Source of the DNA: Rhizodiscina lignyota
Taxonomy: Eukaryota > Ascomycota > Dothideomycetes > Aulographales > Rhizodiscinaceae
Reading direction: 5' to 3'
Assembly (NCBI GenBank): GCA_010015805.1
Contig: ML978121.1
Location: 1,488,001 to 1,552,000, forward strand
DNA: 64,000 bases
Shown one piece after another: positions 1 through 11,351 of the stretch. Both the position numbers and the translations under genes were made by a program. The notes under the pieces were generated by a model. That model saw only the letters and a program-made list of their open reading frames with translations, ran no database searches and was not told the DNA's origin. Position 1 is the stretch's first letter, and every line of letters starts with the position of its first letter.

Positions 1-117
1 AGACCAAGTAGAGTGATGATGCTTGCAGAGAAGTAATACGAGAGTATGAGGGGACAATGGAGGAATGATGGTTAGGGGCACGAATCTAAACGGCTATGTC
101 TATGCCATCCATGTCTA

Positions 118-318
118 TGAAGAGCACTCTCTCGGCTCCTTCGGACAACAATCAACGCCAATCTCATGAAGAGCATACTCCTCCCGGCTCTTTCGGCTGC
201 AATGCGACATGAGGAAATGATGGACAATGAACGCCAACCCAATGAAGAGCATACTCCTCTCGGCTCTTTCGGATGCAACGCGACATGAGAAATGCTGGAC
301 AATTAACGCCAAACCAAT
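118..318. repeat. 76-bp tandem repeat, about 2.6 copies
   Basis: Copies begin at about 118, 167 and 243, each with TGAAGAGCA followed by a CTCGGCTCTTTCGG core and ending in an AACGCCAA-type tail. The second and third copies are offset by 76 bp and differ at scattered bases. The first copy is shorter and lacks the middle part. The array lies just downstream of the stop codon of the gene at 343-819. No reading frame across it looks like a real protein. Confidence 0.85.
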
Positions 319-342
319 GCAATCGTGACTTTCATGTGTAGC

Positions 343-819
343 TTAGAACGACCATGACTCCAAGGAAGACCTCAACGCACCGTTTGCAACGTCGCTTGCA
401 TCTTCCTTTCCTTCCTCTAGCCCATCGGGAGGAAGCTCTAAGCTCCCACCCCTCTGAAAGCTCTTCCTCATTCCTGCCGTGCCAGCCGTCGTCACGCTCC
501 CATTTCTCGATGGTCCAGTTGTGACACTGCCCGCACGACTGGGCATTCTGCTTCCCATCGGACTGTACATGCTCTGATGCGACCTTCGCCGCCACGCTTT
601 TGCGAACGAGAATGCTTCAAGATGCTCCTTGTGTTCTTTGGCGACAGGTCGCCGGTATTTTAACGGCGGCATCTTCTCTCCCGGCTTATAAACATTTGGA
701 TTTGTACGGTAGTCGAGGGTGGTGCCATTGGTGTTGGTTTTGGAGAGCGAGGAGGTATCGGAGTTGCCGCTGGAGGAGTTGCGGGAGAATGTCTTCCTCA
801 GGCGCTCGCGGAAAGGCAT
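343..819 (-). CDS. Small conserved fungal protein of unknown function
   Basis: This is a single-exon frame of 158 codons with an ATG at 819 and a TAA at 343. The N-terminus (MPFRERLRKTFSR) is strongly basic and could form an amphipathic helix. It is followed by a Ser/Asn-rich linker, then a conserved-looking core (VYKPGEKMPPLKYRRPV, about residues 43-60) and an Ala/Arg segment (FSFAKAWRRRS, about 71-81). A Ser/Gly-rich tail has repeated RAGSVTT and RNGSVTT stretches that could be phosphorylated. I know of similar small proteins across filamentous ascomycetes but no function for them. There is no signal peptide or membrane segment. It may be a basic cytoplasmic or membrane-associated protein; that is inference. 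Confidence 0.75.
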   Translation of the reverse strand: MPFRERLRKTFSRNSSSGNSDTSSLSKTNTNGTTLDYRTNPNVYKPGEKMPPLKYRRPVAKEHKEHLEAFSFAKAWRRRSHQSMYSPMGSRMPSRAGSVTTGPSRNGSVTTAGTAGMRKSFQRGGSLELPPDGLEEGKEDASDVANGALRSSLESWSF

Positions 820-2522
820 GGTGGCTGAATTGGATATTTATTTCGAGAATATTAGAATGGAAGAATATTTAATTGAAGGCCAATTGATCGCTAAAATATG
901 GCGTTTGACGTTATGGAGGCGGAGATTAGCGGCCTGACGATTGGTGGTCGAGGCGTGGCGGCGTCATGCACGCGATAGGGATCGCGTCGATAAGGTGACG
1001 TTCTGGAAGACGGTTCGATGCAGGCTGTGCCAGCGTTATAAGAGAGACATATCTACCTGCGGTTTCAGGTTCGGAGATGAAGAGATATCCAAAGCACCGC
1101 GAGACATGTGAGAAGGCGGCGTACGTACGCACGTCGAGAGGTCGAGCGGATATTTTAAATACGCCTCATGCCTGGCGATTCTCCCGCCGCCCGCAAGGTG
1201 GCATCCGAATCGTGGGTGCGTGTTTGGGGTGTGATGGGGACGGGGGATGCTCCTTGGGGCAAAACCGGGGCTTGCGGGAGGTTGCGGCTCCTTAGCTTGA
1301 ACATGCTTCGCTGAGCTTTTCCTCGCCTTCGCGACGCTGCTGGGATGGCATGCTCTGCACGGCTAAACGTTGGGCGGAGCTCGTTGGTCGTTCAGGAAGG
1401 TGGCCGGACAAGCTCCTGAAAGCGTTGGGGAAGGCTGACTGCTGCTTTCTTGGTCGCTGAAGCTTTGATGCTTTTGGGGACTGCCAATTCGTATCTGGCA
1501 CACATCCTGCATGGTGTTGCATCTCTGCTCGTTAGGAGGCTGACAGTTGTTTGGCATGGTCCCTCTCGTCTTACGGGGGTCTATTACGATACGCAGATTT
1601 GATCAACCCACGATCTTCCAGCGTGCTCTCGGTGCCTCGCGGATTCGCGCTGTCGTTTACCATGTTTCGATTGTGGCGAGCGCTTTGTCGGGAAAGAACC
1701 GGATCAACGGTTGTCTTACGACCCCCACTGATAGCATATTTGCCTGTAAAAGGGAGGCAGGTCTTACTAGAGATAGCAGAAGGGTCGAGGGATACTTGGG
1801 TACTTCGCCCCATGTCAGAGAAGGAATTCAGCCGTCGGATGCGGCCGAGCATGGTGGGATTATTGCAGCCACAGCCAGCCACTTCGTAGTTCGTAATGCT
1901 GTCCAGAGCGACGAGCAACCTGGAAGAGTGCATTCAGCTCGGGGCTGCGCAGAACACGAGTTCACGAGACGTGCGGAGCCTGATTGAGGCAGGCATAGCA
2001 GGCCTGGCTATTGCCAGACTATCGAGTGTGGGGAAGCCCCGCCAGTTTGGTAGGTACCTGTGAATTGGATGATCGTCGGATCGCCTGGCGTGGTTCGCGA
2101 CCAAGGTAGGCCGCCTGCGAAATTACGTCAGTGCCTTCCGCAGCTCAATTCCCTGCTCTTGGGCGACTTTTCGATCGAGCTCTCTCTGGCAAGCCGATCT
2201 CGACACTCGATTGGAATTGGTGTGGTCCAGCCGCGGGAAAGCTCTTCTTTCAGTTCCTCGTTTGTTGCTAGCCAGCGGCTCGTTGCAACTGTGCGCGCTA
2301 CAGACAATCTCCCAGCCGTGCGCAATTGAGACTCGTTGACGTAACTGAGCGTAGCCACGCTTTCATATGAAGGCGCCAACCACCACATCCACTGTTTGAC
2401 CTCTTGACCGTTTGTCTGCTCTATAATCTCCATATTCACCTACGACGTACAAGTTGTGCTGGAATCTTGGTCTAAATCCCAAATCTCCGCAGCCAAGTTT
2501 CAAGCAAACCAGGCCTTTCACG
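820..2522. other. Intergenic stretch, no gene recognised
   Basis: Short frames occur on both strands (for example about 1547-1987), but none shows a domain, plausible splicing or fungal-protein-like composition. The stretch separates the 5' ends of two divergent genes (343-819 on the minus strand and 2523-7144 on the plus strand), so it should hold both promoters. I see no repeat or RNA gene in it. Confidence 0.5.
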
Positions 2523-5500
2523 ATGGATAAGCTAAAGAAGATTCTGTGAGTGGAATCATCACGTTTGAATTCGGTTCCTAACTAGCACTGTCTAGCAAAC
2601 CCGGTGGCCGTACCGACGACGAAGTTCTCTACAGCTCCAATCGCCCAGAGAATAAAAATCCGCAACCCTCCTCTTCCCCCAAGGCTGAGAGAGACTCTGG
2701 CATGAAGGCACAAATACCGTTCGTGCTATAACCCTGGTATCATCTGCAAATTGCTGAATCATAGCTTCAGGAACTCAGAAGGCAGTAACTATGATGAGAA
2801 TCGCTTCACAAACACTGCCGCCGAGAATAACCCGATCGCGTATGACGAGAGCCAATATGGCACTGCCGGAGCCACCACCGCCACACAGCAAGAAGAGCAG
2901 GGAGCTGCAGCAACAGGTCCTCAAGAAGATGCTGCTACAGCTACTGGAGGTGCGTACCATCAATAAACTTCCTCATATTCCTCTCCGACCCAGAGCAACG
3001 AAGAGCCAGTCTGCCACTGTGCGCATTTGAGGCCGTGCCAAAATATTTGTTTTGCGCCTTTCAGTCATTCGCTAGTTATATTTAAAGATTTTCACCTGCA
3101 TCTTTGGATATGTGTCAGTATGGATCATGTAAATTAGAAGATGTATTTCCTTGTTAAGCTGCCAAAGCTATGAACCTGTCACTTTACATTTGAAGGCTCG
3201 AATCGTTGCTCTATATCGGAATTCCAGTAAAAGTATCGTCAATTTCACCTTGTTCATGGTGTTTCATTGTATCTTCCTTTGCTGCTATCAAAATCTGCAT
3301 ACTCGAGTCGCTTCTGAGTCGCTGACAATATCATCATCGCGTAGGTAGTGCATCATCCATGCCATCCTACCTCAGACCATCACAACCCGCCGATGGTGTA
3401 AGTCAAGCAAGCATCAAATCGGGCATAATCGGCCATCACTCCGAAGCCCAATCTTCACCACTTCAACAGACAAGCGCCACAGAACCACAATCGGAACAGC
3501 AACCACCCTTGGGTGATCAACATAATCAGTACGGAAGAGACGCAGCCATTGCGGGTGGTGCTGCCGCTATGGCAGACAGAGCATATGATGCAAGGCGACC
3601 TGAGGATCCCTCTGCCACACCAGGATCGCCGGGAAGTGGTTCTGAACATCATGACGGCTATGCTCACGTCCAACCCACAAGGTGAGTTCCTTTCACATGA
3701 CCAGGTAATGACGTGCTTATGGTTCCCAGCACTGCTCGAAAGTTCTCCCTAGGAGGCTCAAAACGGCCGGAAAACCTGCAACCTGCTACTACGGAGACAT
3801 CGCCAATGCCTCAGCATCATTATGGTTATGATGCAGCTGTGGCAGGAGCAAGTGGAGCAGCTGGAGCTGGAGCATACCAGGCCTCGCGTGGTGACCAACA
3901 GCCGGAACCCAGCATGGCCTCCGCCTCAACCACACAGCCAAATCCTTCCGCAGTAGCTGCTGCAAGGACTGCTGCCGGTAAACAGCCAGATACTTCTGTA
4001 GACTCAACGCAACAACAACACCACTACGGCCGGGATGCTGCCATAGCTGGAGCAGGCACAGCAGCAGCGGCTGGTGCGTACGAATACGGCCATGAGCGTA
4101 ATGACAGTAAGGTGGAGAGCGGACCAGCTTCTCACACAATTGGCCCTCACAAATCCGATACAATGAACGTCTTTGATCCTCGTGTCCAACCAGAACCAGA
4201 GAAAATGAAGAGTGGGCGAGCCGGCCCAACGGAGACGGATCCCGCGCCACATACTATAGGCCCGCACAAGTCTGATACTCTCAACGTTCTTGACCCACGT
4301 GTGCTGCCTCAGCCTGCAAAAATGAAAGATACCAGCGTACAGTCTACTAAGGAAGATCCTGCCCCTCGAACTGCCGGGCCGCACAAAAGCGACACGCTTA
4401 ATGTGCTAGACCCACGTGCGCAGCCTCAGCCGGACAAGATGAAAGGATCCCGTGGTAATGATGCTGCTGCCGCTGCTGCTGCCACGGCAGTAGGCGTAGG
4501 TGCATACGAAGGTGGCAAACGTGATGAGACTAGAACTTCAGAGGCAATGACTGAGGATCGCCCAGCGCCAAAGATGGAACCTCGCGCTGCAGGAACCGGA
4601 GCCCCGGCCCTCAGGAAGAATGATAGTGTTCAAAGCTATCAAGATCATGGTCCGCTTTCGGACGTGAAAACTGAATCTTCTTACAGAGGGTGGCGCAATC
4701 CTTACTCGAGTGCCGCACTAGATCCAAGAGTCGATGGCATGCCGGGAGCTTTTCCAGTAACTCCGGGTGAAGAGCGAGACGAACCTCAAGCAGAGCATAA
4801 AGATTATGCTGCAGCTGTTGGGGGTGCCGGTGTCGGTGCAGCTGGCTTGGGAGCGTATGAGGCTCGCAGAGATAATAAAGAGAAGGCTCCAGAGCTTGCG
4901 GCTTCGGATTTCGGTGCTCGACAGGACCGACCTGAGACAATTGGCACTGCCATTACAACGGACGAGCCTGTACCATCGCCAACGAGACCTCAAGTTTCCC
5001 GTAAGGCGGTTGGGGAGACAGCTGAACCAGCTGAATCAAAGCACGACTTTGCTAGAGACGCAGCGCTCGGTGCTGGTGTCGGTATCGGTGCCGGTAGCCT
5101 TGGTGCATATGAAGCCACCAAGGACCCTCCTCAGTCCACAGTACCAACATCCACGAAGGATGTTTACCCCGACGAGCTAACGTCACCTCATTATCACCAG
5201 CCAACTTCAGCAACAACAGCCGGCGGACTGCAGCCCGATTCTGCTACAGGAGATATTGATCAGAACGCTCAAGCACCCTCCCATCACTATGGCAGGGATG
5301 CTGCTGTTGCAGGAGGAGTAGCTGCAGCTGGTGCGGGAGCCTATGGAATAGGAGAGCACTATGCAGGAGATCAGAATCAAACTCCCATTCCAACTACTCT
5401 CCCCCAGAGCAATTACCCAGATCAGCTCAAGGAGCCACATCATCATCAGCCGACATCTGCTGCCACGGCTGGTGGCCTACAACCTGACTCCTCTACCGGC

Positions 5501-7144
5501 GAGGTTCCGCAAAGAGAGCAAGAACATCACTACGGAAGGGATGCAGCATTGGCAGGAGGTGCTGCTGCAACTGGTGCTGGCGTTTACGAGACAGAGAAGC
5601 ACTATGACCAGCAAGAGCCGGCCCGAGTCAAGTCGGTGAAGCAGATCTACCCGGAAGACATGACAAAGACCCATCATCACCAGCCCACATCCGCCGCCAC
5701 AGCTGGTGGACTCAAACCAGATTCTGACACCGGTGAGGTACAGCCCAATGTATCTGAGCATCATTATGGAAGAGACGCCGCTCTCTCAGGAGGCGCTGCC
5801 ACTGCTGGCGTAGGTGCATATGAAGCAGAAAAACAATACGGCGAATCCAAACCAGCCAGAGCTAAGTCGACGAAAGAAATCTACGCTGATGACTTGAGGA
5901 AGCCGCATCATCATCAGCCCACATCCGCTACTACAGCTGGCGGAGTCAACCCAGATTCTGACACTGGTGAAGCACAGCCCAGGGAAACTGAGCATCACTA
6001 TGGAAGAGACGCTGCTCTTGCAGGGGGCGCTGTTGCTGCTGGCGCCGGTGCTTATGAAGCAGAAAAGCAGTACGACCAAAATGACCTGGCAAGAACCACG
6101 TCAGTGAAAGAAATCTATCCTGAGGATGTGACGGAGCCACATCATCACCAGCCCACGAGTGCCCAAACAGCAGGGGGTGTCCGTCCAGACTCTTACACCG
6201 GAGAACCCACAACCCGACCTCATCAAGCCGGTTATCAGTCTCAATATAAAGAGCACTTCAGCAGTCATAGTGATGTCGCTCTGCCCTCGGATGACCCTTT
6301 CGCAGCGGCTGGAGTCGGTACAGCATCGTACGATTATGCTGAGCGCCATCAGCCCACAGCTGCGCAGCGCGATCCCGCCGAAGCTCTTGCCGCTGCCGTG
6401 ACGCGAGGGTACGATGATCAACGCGCGGTGCCGCATACTGTTGGTGGTGCCGATTTTGATCCTGTCCGAGGCGGAACGTTGGATGGAAGCGGTGTGAGCG
6501 TCCCTCATGCGCACACGCATCCGGAATACCAGCAATACGAACAGCCACATGAGACGGAGCAACAGCATCACTATGGCAGGGATGCTGCGGCGGTGGGAGC
6601 CGTGGGTGGCGCAGCGTACGGAGCACAAGAGATGCACAAGCATGATACTCCTGTCAGCCCTGTGAGGGCGAACAGGGACAGCATGGGCTCCAGCCGATAT
6701 AGCGACGACCACGTCCATCACGAGAATGACGGAAGTGGAAGTGGAAGCCCAACGAGTGAGAAGAAGCGCAAGCACAAGATCCTCACATTTCTGAATAAGG
6801 ACAAAGACAAGAATGAAAAGACTTCCGCGCCTGGAAGTCCGAACGAGAGCCGAGTGATGCGCGACCCGGCGTCGGAGCACCGTCAGGAGAGGGAAGATCG
6901 CGAGAAGCTGATCAATCCTGCTGGAGGCCCGGAGAGTGGCGAAGTGCAGGACTTTAGTGGCGACGGGCATGGAATGGCGGATAGTAAGGGAAGTATGGAG
7001 CAGGACATGATGACTGGCACGAGTAGTGGGGTGTTGGGACAGGTGGGTGATAGGGGTGGTAGTTTGAGGAGTAAGGCCGGCTCGACCAGGAATAAGTTGC
7101 ATAAGGAGCCTCCCACGGGTTGGGGAAGTCCGAGGATTGATTGA
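2523..7144 (+). CDS. Large modular repeat protein with glycine/alanine zipper-like repeats
   Basis: My model has five exons (2523-2545, 2596-2718, 2771-2949, 3345-3681, 3730-7144) and gives 1,358 residues with all frames joining. The acceptor of the second intron is uncertain by six bases, and the 395-nt third intron is long for this genome. The protein is built of three repeat types. Type A is HHYGRDAA followed by a Gly/Ala-rich run ending GAGAYE, in roughly 11 copies. Type B is an acidic IYPEDL-like start, then HHHQPTSATTAGG and PDSDTGE, in five copies alternating with type A. Type C is GPHKSDTLNVLDPR, in three copies near 4135-4440. The C-terminus is charged, with a lysine-rich KKRKHKILTFLNKDKDK segment. 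The Gly/Ala runs resemble glycine-zipper helices that can associate with membranes. I see no signal peptide and no enzyme domain. A structural, stress or cell-surface-linked role is possible but unproven. Confidence 0.8.
5150..6220 (+). repeat. Intragenic A-B module array (about 235-255 bp period)
   Basis: Within the repeat protein, five type B units, each containing HQPTSA and followed by a type A unit containing YGRDAA, recur about every 235-255 bp. The copies still align in frame but differ at many third positions. This suggests old tandem duplication kept under selection at the protein level, not a recent expansion. Confidence 0.8.
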
Positions 7145-7583
7145 AGAATGCGTAGAACGAGATAAAGTACAGGAAGCTGGTTTGGTGATGGAGGGGGGTG
7201 GAGTGAGCAAAACTGGTATAGCATATGGGGACTGATTTTTCCTTTCTCACTTTTGCAAGCACATAAGATACCACACTGTACGACTAGGGGTTTTGCTTTC
7301 AATGGGATATCGTGTTTGAAATCGTTTCGCTTTGGGTATCTCACATTGTAATGGCAGCATCTGGTCCCACTCTTGAAGCCGCCACTTTGCCTCGGCAGCC
7401 CACGCGTTTCAATGCAATCCATCTGACTATTGCGGCCGATCGGTCGTCATCATTGCACGGATGCCTCCTGAAGCTTTTGCGAATCTGCGCGCAGTTCTAT
7501 GTAACAGCCGAGACCTGCCAGACCAGCGCGCCCTGGGAGCGCTTGTATTCTTTTTGATTGTATGAATCGCAACGGCCTCTGCT
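7145..7583. other. Convergent intergenic stretch, no gene recognised
   Basis: This lies between the 3' ends of the repeat-protein gene (+) and LSM7 (-). It should hold both 3' UTRs and terminators. No coding or RNA feature is evident. Confidence 0.5.
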
Positions 7584-8135
7584 CTACCCTAACTGCACCT
7601 CCTCTTCCTCTTCCAAGAAGGGGTTCGCAATCTCTTCGCTTCCGTCGACAGGTGCGATGGTAACGAGAAGGGTGCCGCGCGCAACGAGGAGGCCGAGTGA
7701 GCGATGTGATGTGTTGCCTTCGTCATCTACGCGACTAAATTAGCACAAGACTGATCTTGCGATAACCCAGAAATCCACCAGAGGCACACAGACGTACCGC
7801 GCATGACCTCTTTGACCTCATCCAAGACGAGATTCATCAATTGATCGTAGCCCTTCAAGAGCCCAGTGACTGCAGCATCCCAATCAGCAAACCACCTTGG
7901 AATCACAGAGCAGCAATCCACTCCGCTCCTTCGGCTTCAAGGACTCACCTTCCCGGCCTCCGTTGAACTTGACTCGAATCTCTTTGTCCATGTACTTCGC
8001 CAGATCCAGTATATTTTCCTTCTTGGGCTTCTCTTGCTGTCCCGCTGCGCCGCCACCGCGTCCACCGCGCCCTCCTCTGTCGCCGTGGCCGCCTCGACCT
8101 CTTGGTCCGCCGCGGAAATGGCCTCGTTCAGACAT
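7584..8135 (-). CDS. LSM7: U6 snRNA-associated Sm-like protein LSm7
   Basis: Three exons (8135-7949, 7869-7798, 7726-7584) give 133 residues. LSm7 is one of the seven subunits shared by the nuclear LSm2-8 ring, which binds U6 snRNA 3' ends for splicing, and the cytoplasmic LSm1-7 ring, which promotes mRNA decapping. The Sm1 motif is seen in DKEIRVKFNGGREVTGLLKGYD and the following LNLVLDEVKEVMRD. The Sm2 motif is seen in RSLGLLVARGTLLVTIAP. An N-terminal Arg/Gly-rich extension (about residues 5-32, with RGG-type repeats) precedes the fold and makes the protein slightly longer than yeast LSm7; it may bind RNA. The small intron spacing and exact joining of the conserved motifs support the model. 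The gene is transcribed away from the unknown-function gene at 8874. Confidence 0.93.
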
Positions 8136-8873
8136 TTTGGATTCGATATGTGCGAGAATATGGTTGCTTTAGCTTGAGCGGAGCTTGAATTTGTGGTGGT
8201 GGAGTGGAAGCTTCAGCCAATGAGGGGTGGGGAAGTTCTGCCAAGTTGGCTAGGGTTGGGGTTCTTCGTTCTGCCCTTTCTTCACAGCCTTTCCGTCTGG
8301 TCCCTCTCCTGATGAAAAGTAGTACATACTCTCTGAGAATATCACACAGTATGTTTCTCGCTTTATCATGTATTTCTGCTGTTTATCTACCATTCTGTGT
8401 CCGCTCATGGCTCGTTTATCTGCCCTTTGTGACCGTCACTGGTACGAACTGAGATGACCCTCCTCTCCTGAACTATCCAACGCATATTTCATCACCAGCG
8501 ACAACGATATATGATCATCAGCATGCAATTAAGATGCTTTTTGACTCGTATGATGCGTTGATTCATTCAATGCACGCCGTAGACGTGTAATTCTACGTTC
8601 ATTCGCCAATAGAGCAGAATGTAGCGTGTCATGAAGTCATCGTTCCTCCACGACTTCAAGCTTGTTGTACGTCACGATATATGCTTGGAGGACAGCGGGA
8701 GCACCCATTTATCACATCCAGCCCCTTTCCTCGTAAACAATATTCCAATATCTCTTTGTATTAGCCGATATTCAGGCACGTTCTGCAACGCAAGACCGGT
8801 CTTGAAATTCCTATCTCTTTCAGCTCAACGCCCACTCAGTAGAACTCACAGTGCCGCAATAACGGTCCGCAGA
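8136..8873. promoter_or_regulatory. Divergent promoter region between LSM7 and the gene at 8874
   Basis: The stretch holds the shared upstream region of two divergent genes. The frame of the downstream gene stays open back to an ATG at 8631. A longer product with an Arg/Ser/Leu-rich, presequence-like N-terminus is therefore formally possible. I see no other coding signal. Confidence 0.4.
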
Positions 8874-9637
8874 ATGTCATCTGTTCCTGGGGAAAAGTTT
8901 GAGCCGCGTCAGACGGCTACGAGTCCGGATTACACCCCTGATCCCTCAAACTCCGTGCACTTAGATCCGGCGAGGTACGCCATAAAGAGATTCAACTTTC
9001 GAGACCCAGCTGAATCTGAACATCGAACAGACAAGCACTTGTGGACGATATTATTGCACTGTACAGTTGTCAGCCAACTGTCCAACGCGTAAAGCGCTAC
9101 ACGCCAGATTGCGTTTACGACGACCAGTTCGTGTACGCGAATGACCGCTATAAGATGGCAGGCCAATGGTTCGCGCTGCCGAAATTGTTCAAGTCAAGCG
9201 TCAACGAAGGATATCAAGTCACCAGAAGTGATGATGAGATGATTCAGTTCAAGAACAAGCAGGCCTGGACTTTCAAGATTATCCCCAAGACTGCAACAAT
9301 CACCGGTCTTGTGACCCTGATGCTCGACCCGGATACTTTGAAATCGGACTTCATCCAGGTCAAGTACCATAAGGATCAAGCGAACGATAAGGACTATTCT
9401 CATGAGGGTCTTGGATTCACTTTTAAAAAGTGGCAGGCTGGTATGTGCGGTCGGGTGATGTTTTAGGTCATGGAAGACTAATGCATACTTGTGGCAGACA
9501 ACGTGGCAAAGTACATGGACAGTCCTGAAGTTGCTGAGTTTGCAGCCGATAAGAACGCCGCAAAGGAGCATGTCAGCAAGTACGATACAGGCACGAAGGA
9601 CGGCAATGCTCCAGAGCACGACTTTCAGTCCACGTAG
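8874..9637 (+). CDS. Conserved fungal protein of unknown function
   Basis: Three exons (8874-8974, 9031-9440, 9498-9637) join in phase to 216 residues. Both introns have good signals: a GTACGC donor with a GCTGAAT-like branch, and GTATGT with an ACTAAT branch. The middle part, from DPARQALVDDIIALYSCQP through YTPDCVYDDQFVYANDRYK to WFALPKLFK, has the pattern of an N-terminal helix followed by a strand-rich domain. This is loosely reminiscent of NTF2/SnoaL-like folds found in many small fungal proteins. The C-terminus is acidic (PEVAEFAADKNAAKEH). No catalytic motif, signal peptide or membrane segment is visible. The frame is open upstream to 8631, so a presequence cannot be excluded. I do not recognise a named family with certainty. 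Confidence 0.8.
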
Positions 9638-9894
9638 GAAAACTATTGCAGCAATTAGGGCGGCCGCAAAAAACTTCCGCCCAACCCTCCGCTATTCATG
9701 ACCCGCAAATGCTCCGAACGCTCGTCGTTGGATTAAACCCTTGACATGCCATTGATCTCCTAGATAAGCAACGTCAGAGGCTAAGTATTTGCCCTTTTCA
9801 GCGGGCCTCGCTCTCAGATCGTCAACATTCTCTTGCAAGCTAGCCCAAATCTTTCACTTTAATGTCACTTACCGTTCATCTCTACACCGTAATG

Positions 9895-10806
9895 ATATCG
9901 TTGTTGACTTGGGAGATCACCCCTCCGTGCCGATATACGTCTCGCTCAGTGACAACAACACGTTTGATGCAGTGATGCGCAATCCCACTGCAATTGCTGA
10001 TCAACTGGGCTTATGGAAGTCTGGCAAGGGCATCCTTGTCGATCCTCCGGCGTCAACGATAGGGTTTTTGCGCCTCTCTAAGGACAGCTAGGTCTTGAAG
10101 CAATTCGGAGATCCATCGTGTGGTCCTACGTGACCTCACACAGAGATGATATTTGTGGATGGATTTGTGCCTTTTGGGAGTATCCCACCATCAGAAAAAC
10201 GAGACATATATGGCACTATTGGCGGCAGTTGTTAGCCCAATGTCCAGTAAGGCTATATCACCTATCCCTGAGTGGCATTGAGCTGCTGACAATATCTTCA
10301 AGCCGGTTCTGTTCACATATATACCACCGATCCATCCGAGCAGCCGCTCATAGACCCAGCTTGGCTAGGGTCCGAATTCGATCAGCAGCTTGCATTGGAG
10401 ACTATCCGGAACGCCGTGACTTTAGTGACTTCTTCCCCACTCGACAGCTTCACCATTGGGCCTTTTGGGGATTTTGCTACCGCGCTGGCCGCAGAAACTG
10501 ACGAGGCTTTGCTGTCGTACATGCGTTCCCAAGGGACAACGATTTGGCATGCATTTTCGAATACGCGCATGAGTCCGTATGGTACTGATTACGGTGTCGT
10601 CAATCCCGACTTCGCGGTGAAGGGTATCAAAGGGTTGAGGATCCTTGATGCCGGCGTTTTCGTGAGTCTTGCTTATTCGTATTTAAATCTCGTTAGCTGA
10701 CTGGACATAGCCGACGCTTCCCACATGCCATCCGATGGGCGTTGTATGGGTTTTTGCTGAGCGCGCAGCAGATTTGATTAAACGAAAGTACGGTAACGAT
10801 CCTTAA
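9895..10806 (+). pseudogene. Broken GMC oxidoreductase (aryl-alcohol oxidase/choline dehydrogenase family)
   Basis: Fragments of a glucose-methanol-choline oxidoreductase lie in several frames. GDHPSVPIYVSL and the following TIGFLRL (about 9917-10080) match the substrate-domain start. VDGFVPFGSIPP (about 10155-10190) continues it, then the frame shifts near 10226, where AVVSPMSSKAISP resumes in another frame. A long stretch (about 10312-10662) carries PLIDPAWLGSEFD and TTIWHAFSNTRMSPYG, the latter with the conserved active-site His region. After a still-recognisable 3' intron (10663-10710) comes TLPTCHPMGVVWVFAERAADLI, ending at TAA 10804-10806. The N-terminal FAD-binding GxGxxG half is absent. 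Such flavoenzymes oxidise alcohols and make H2O2, often extracellularly. With the 5' half missing and at least two frame breaks, it is very likely dead. Confidence 0.8.
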
Positions 10807-10829
10807 AGAGCGCGGACTAAGGACCTATA

Positions 10830-11350
10830 GTCGGAGAAGCAAACCATACATAACTATTTCGTCTGGGTTGATCCGACATAAAGTCCTGTTGAACAACACT
10901 GCTAATGCTCAAAAGTCCTCAACGAGCATCTCTAAGCATTTTCTTTCCTCTTTTATTTGCTGGGAACTCGGGTGTTATGCGACCAAAGGACGTTCTGCTA
11001 AAGAATCAATCAGTTATGGTGACTAAAATCCACCGCGACACTGGACAGATATTTAGGGAGACGACGGGCGTAACTATCAGTGTGTGGTGCTATTTTTCAT
11101 GATGACTATATAATTAAAGTAAGTTTTCCTTACCATCGCCTTCGGGCATCGTGGGGTAATCGGTACAGAGATTAAACTGAAAAGAACGGGTACGGTTAAC
11201 ATGTTGCAGGGCGGTTCGATCCCCGAAGGGATCAAAATACTAACATTTAGGCGCTCAGTAACGGACAGCACCTTCTCGTGGTACTGGGTGTGAGTAATCT
11301 TAAAGATGAAACTAAGACTGTCCATTATTTTTTTGGCCTTTTTTTTAAAA
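10830..11350. other. A+T-rich decayed stretch
   Basis: Nothing codes convincingly here. A short GATCCC-CGAA-GGGATC hairpin-forming sequence sits at about 11218-11233. The base composition and the broken gene upstream suggest degenerate DNA, possibly affected by repeat-induced point mutation; that is inference. Confidence 0.4.
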
Positions 11351-11351
11351 T

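Noticed and set aside
1547-1987. 146-codon plus-strand frame
   Set aside because: Overlapping frames are open on three tracks and none has protein-like motifs or splice context.
6101-7210. 369-codon minus-strand frame
   Set aside because: It is antisense to the repeat protein; its openness reflects the biased codons of the repeats.
11205-11240. GGTTCGATCCC, resembling a tRNA T-loop/B box
   Set aside because: The flanks do not pair as a T-stem and no acceptor, D or anticodon arm fits; the sequence is better described as a small GATCCC/GGGATC hairpin.
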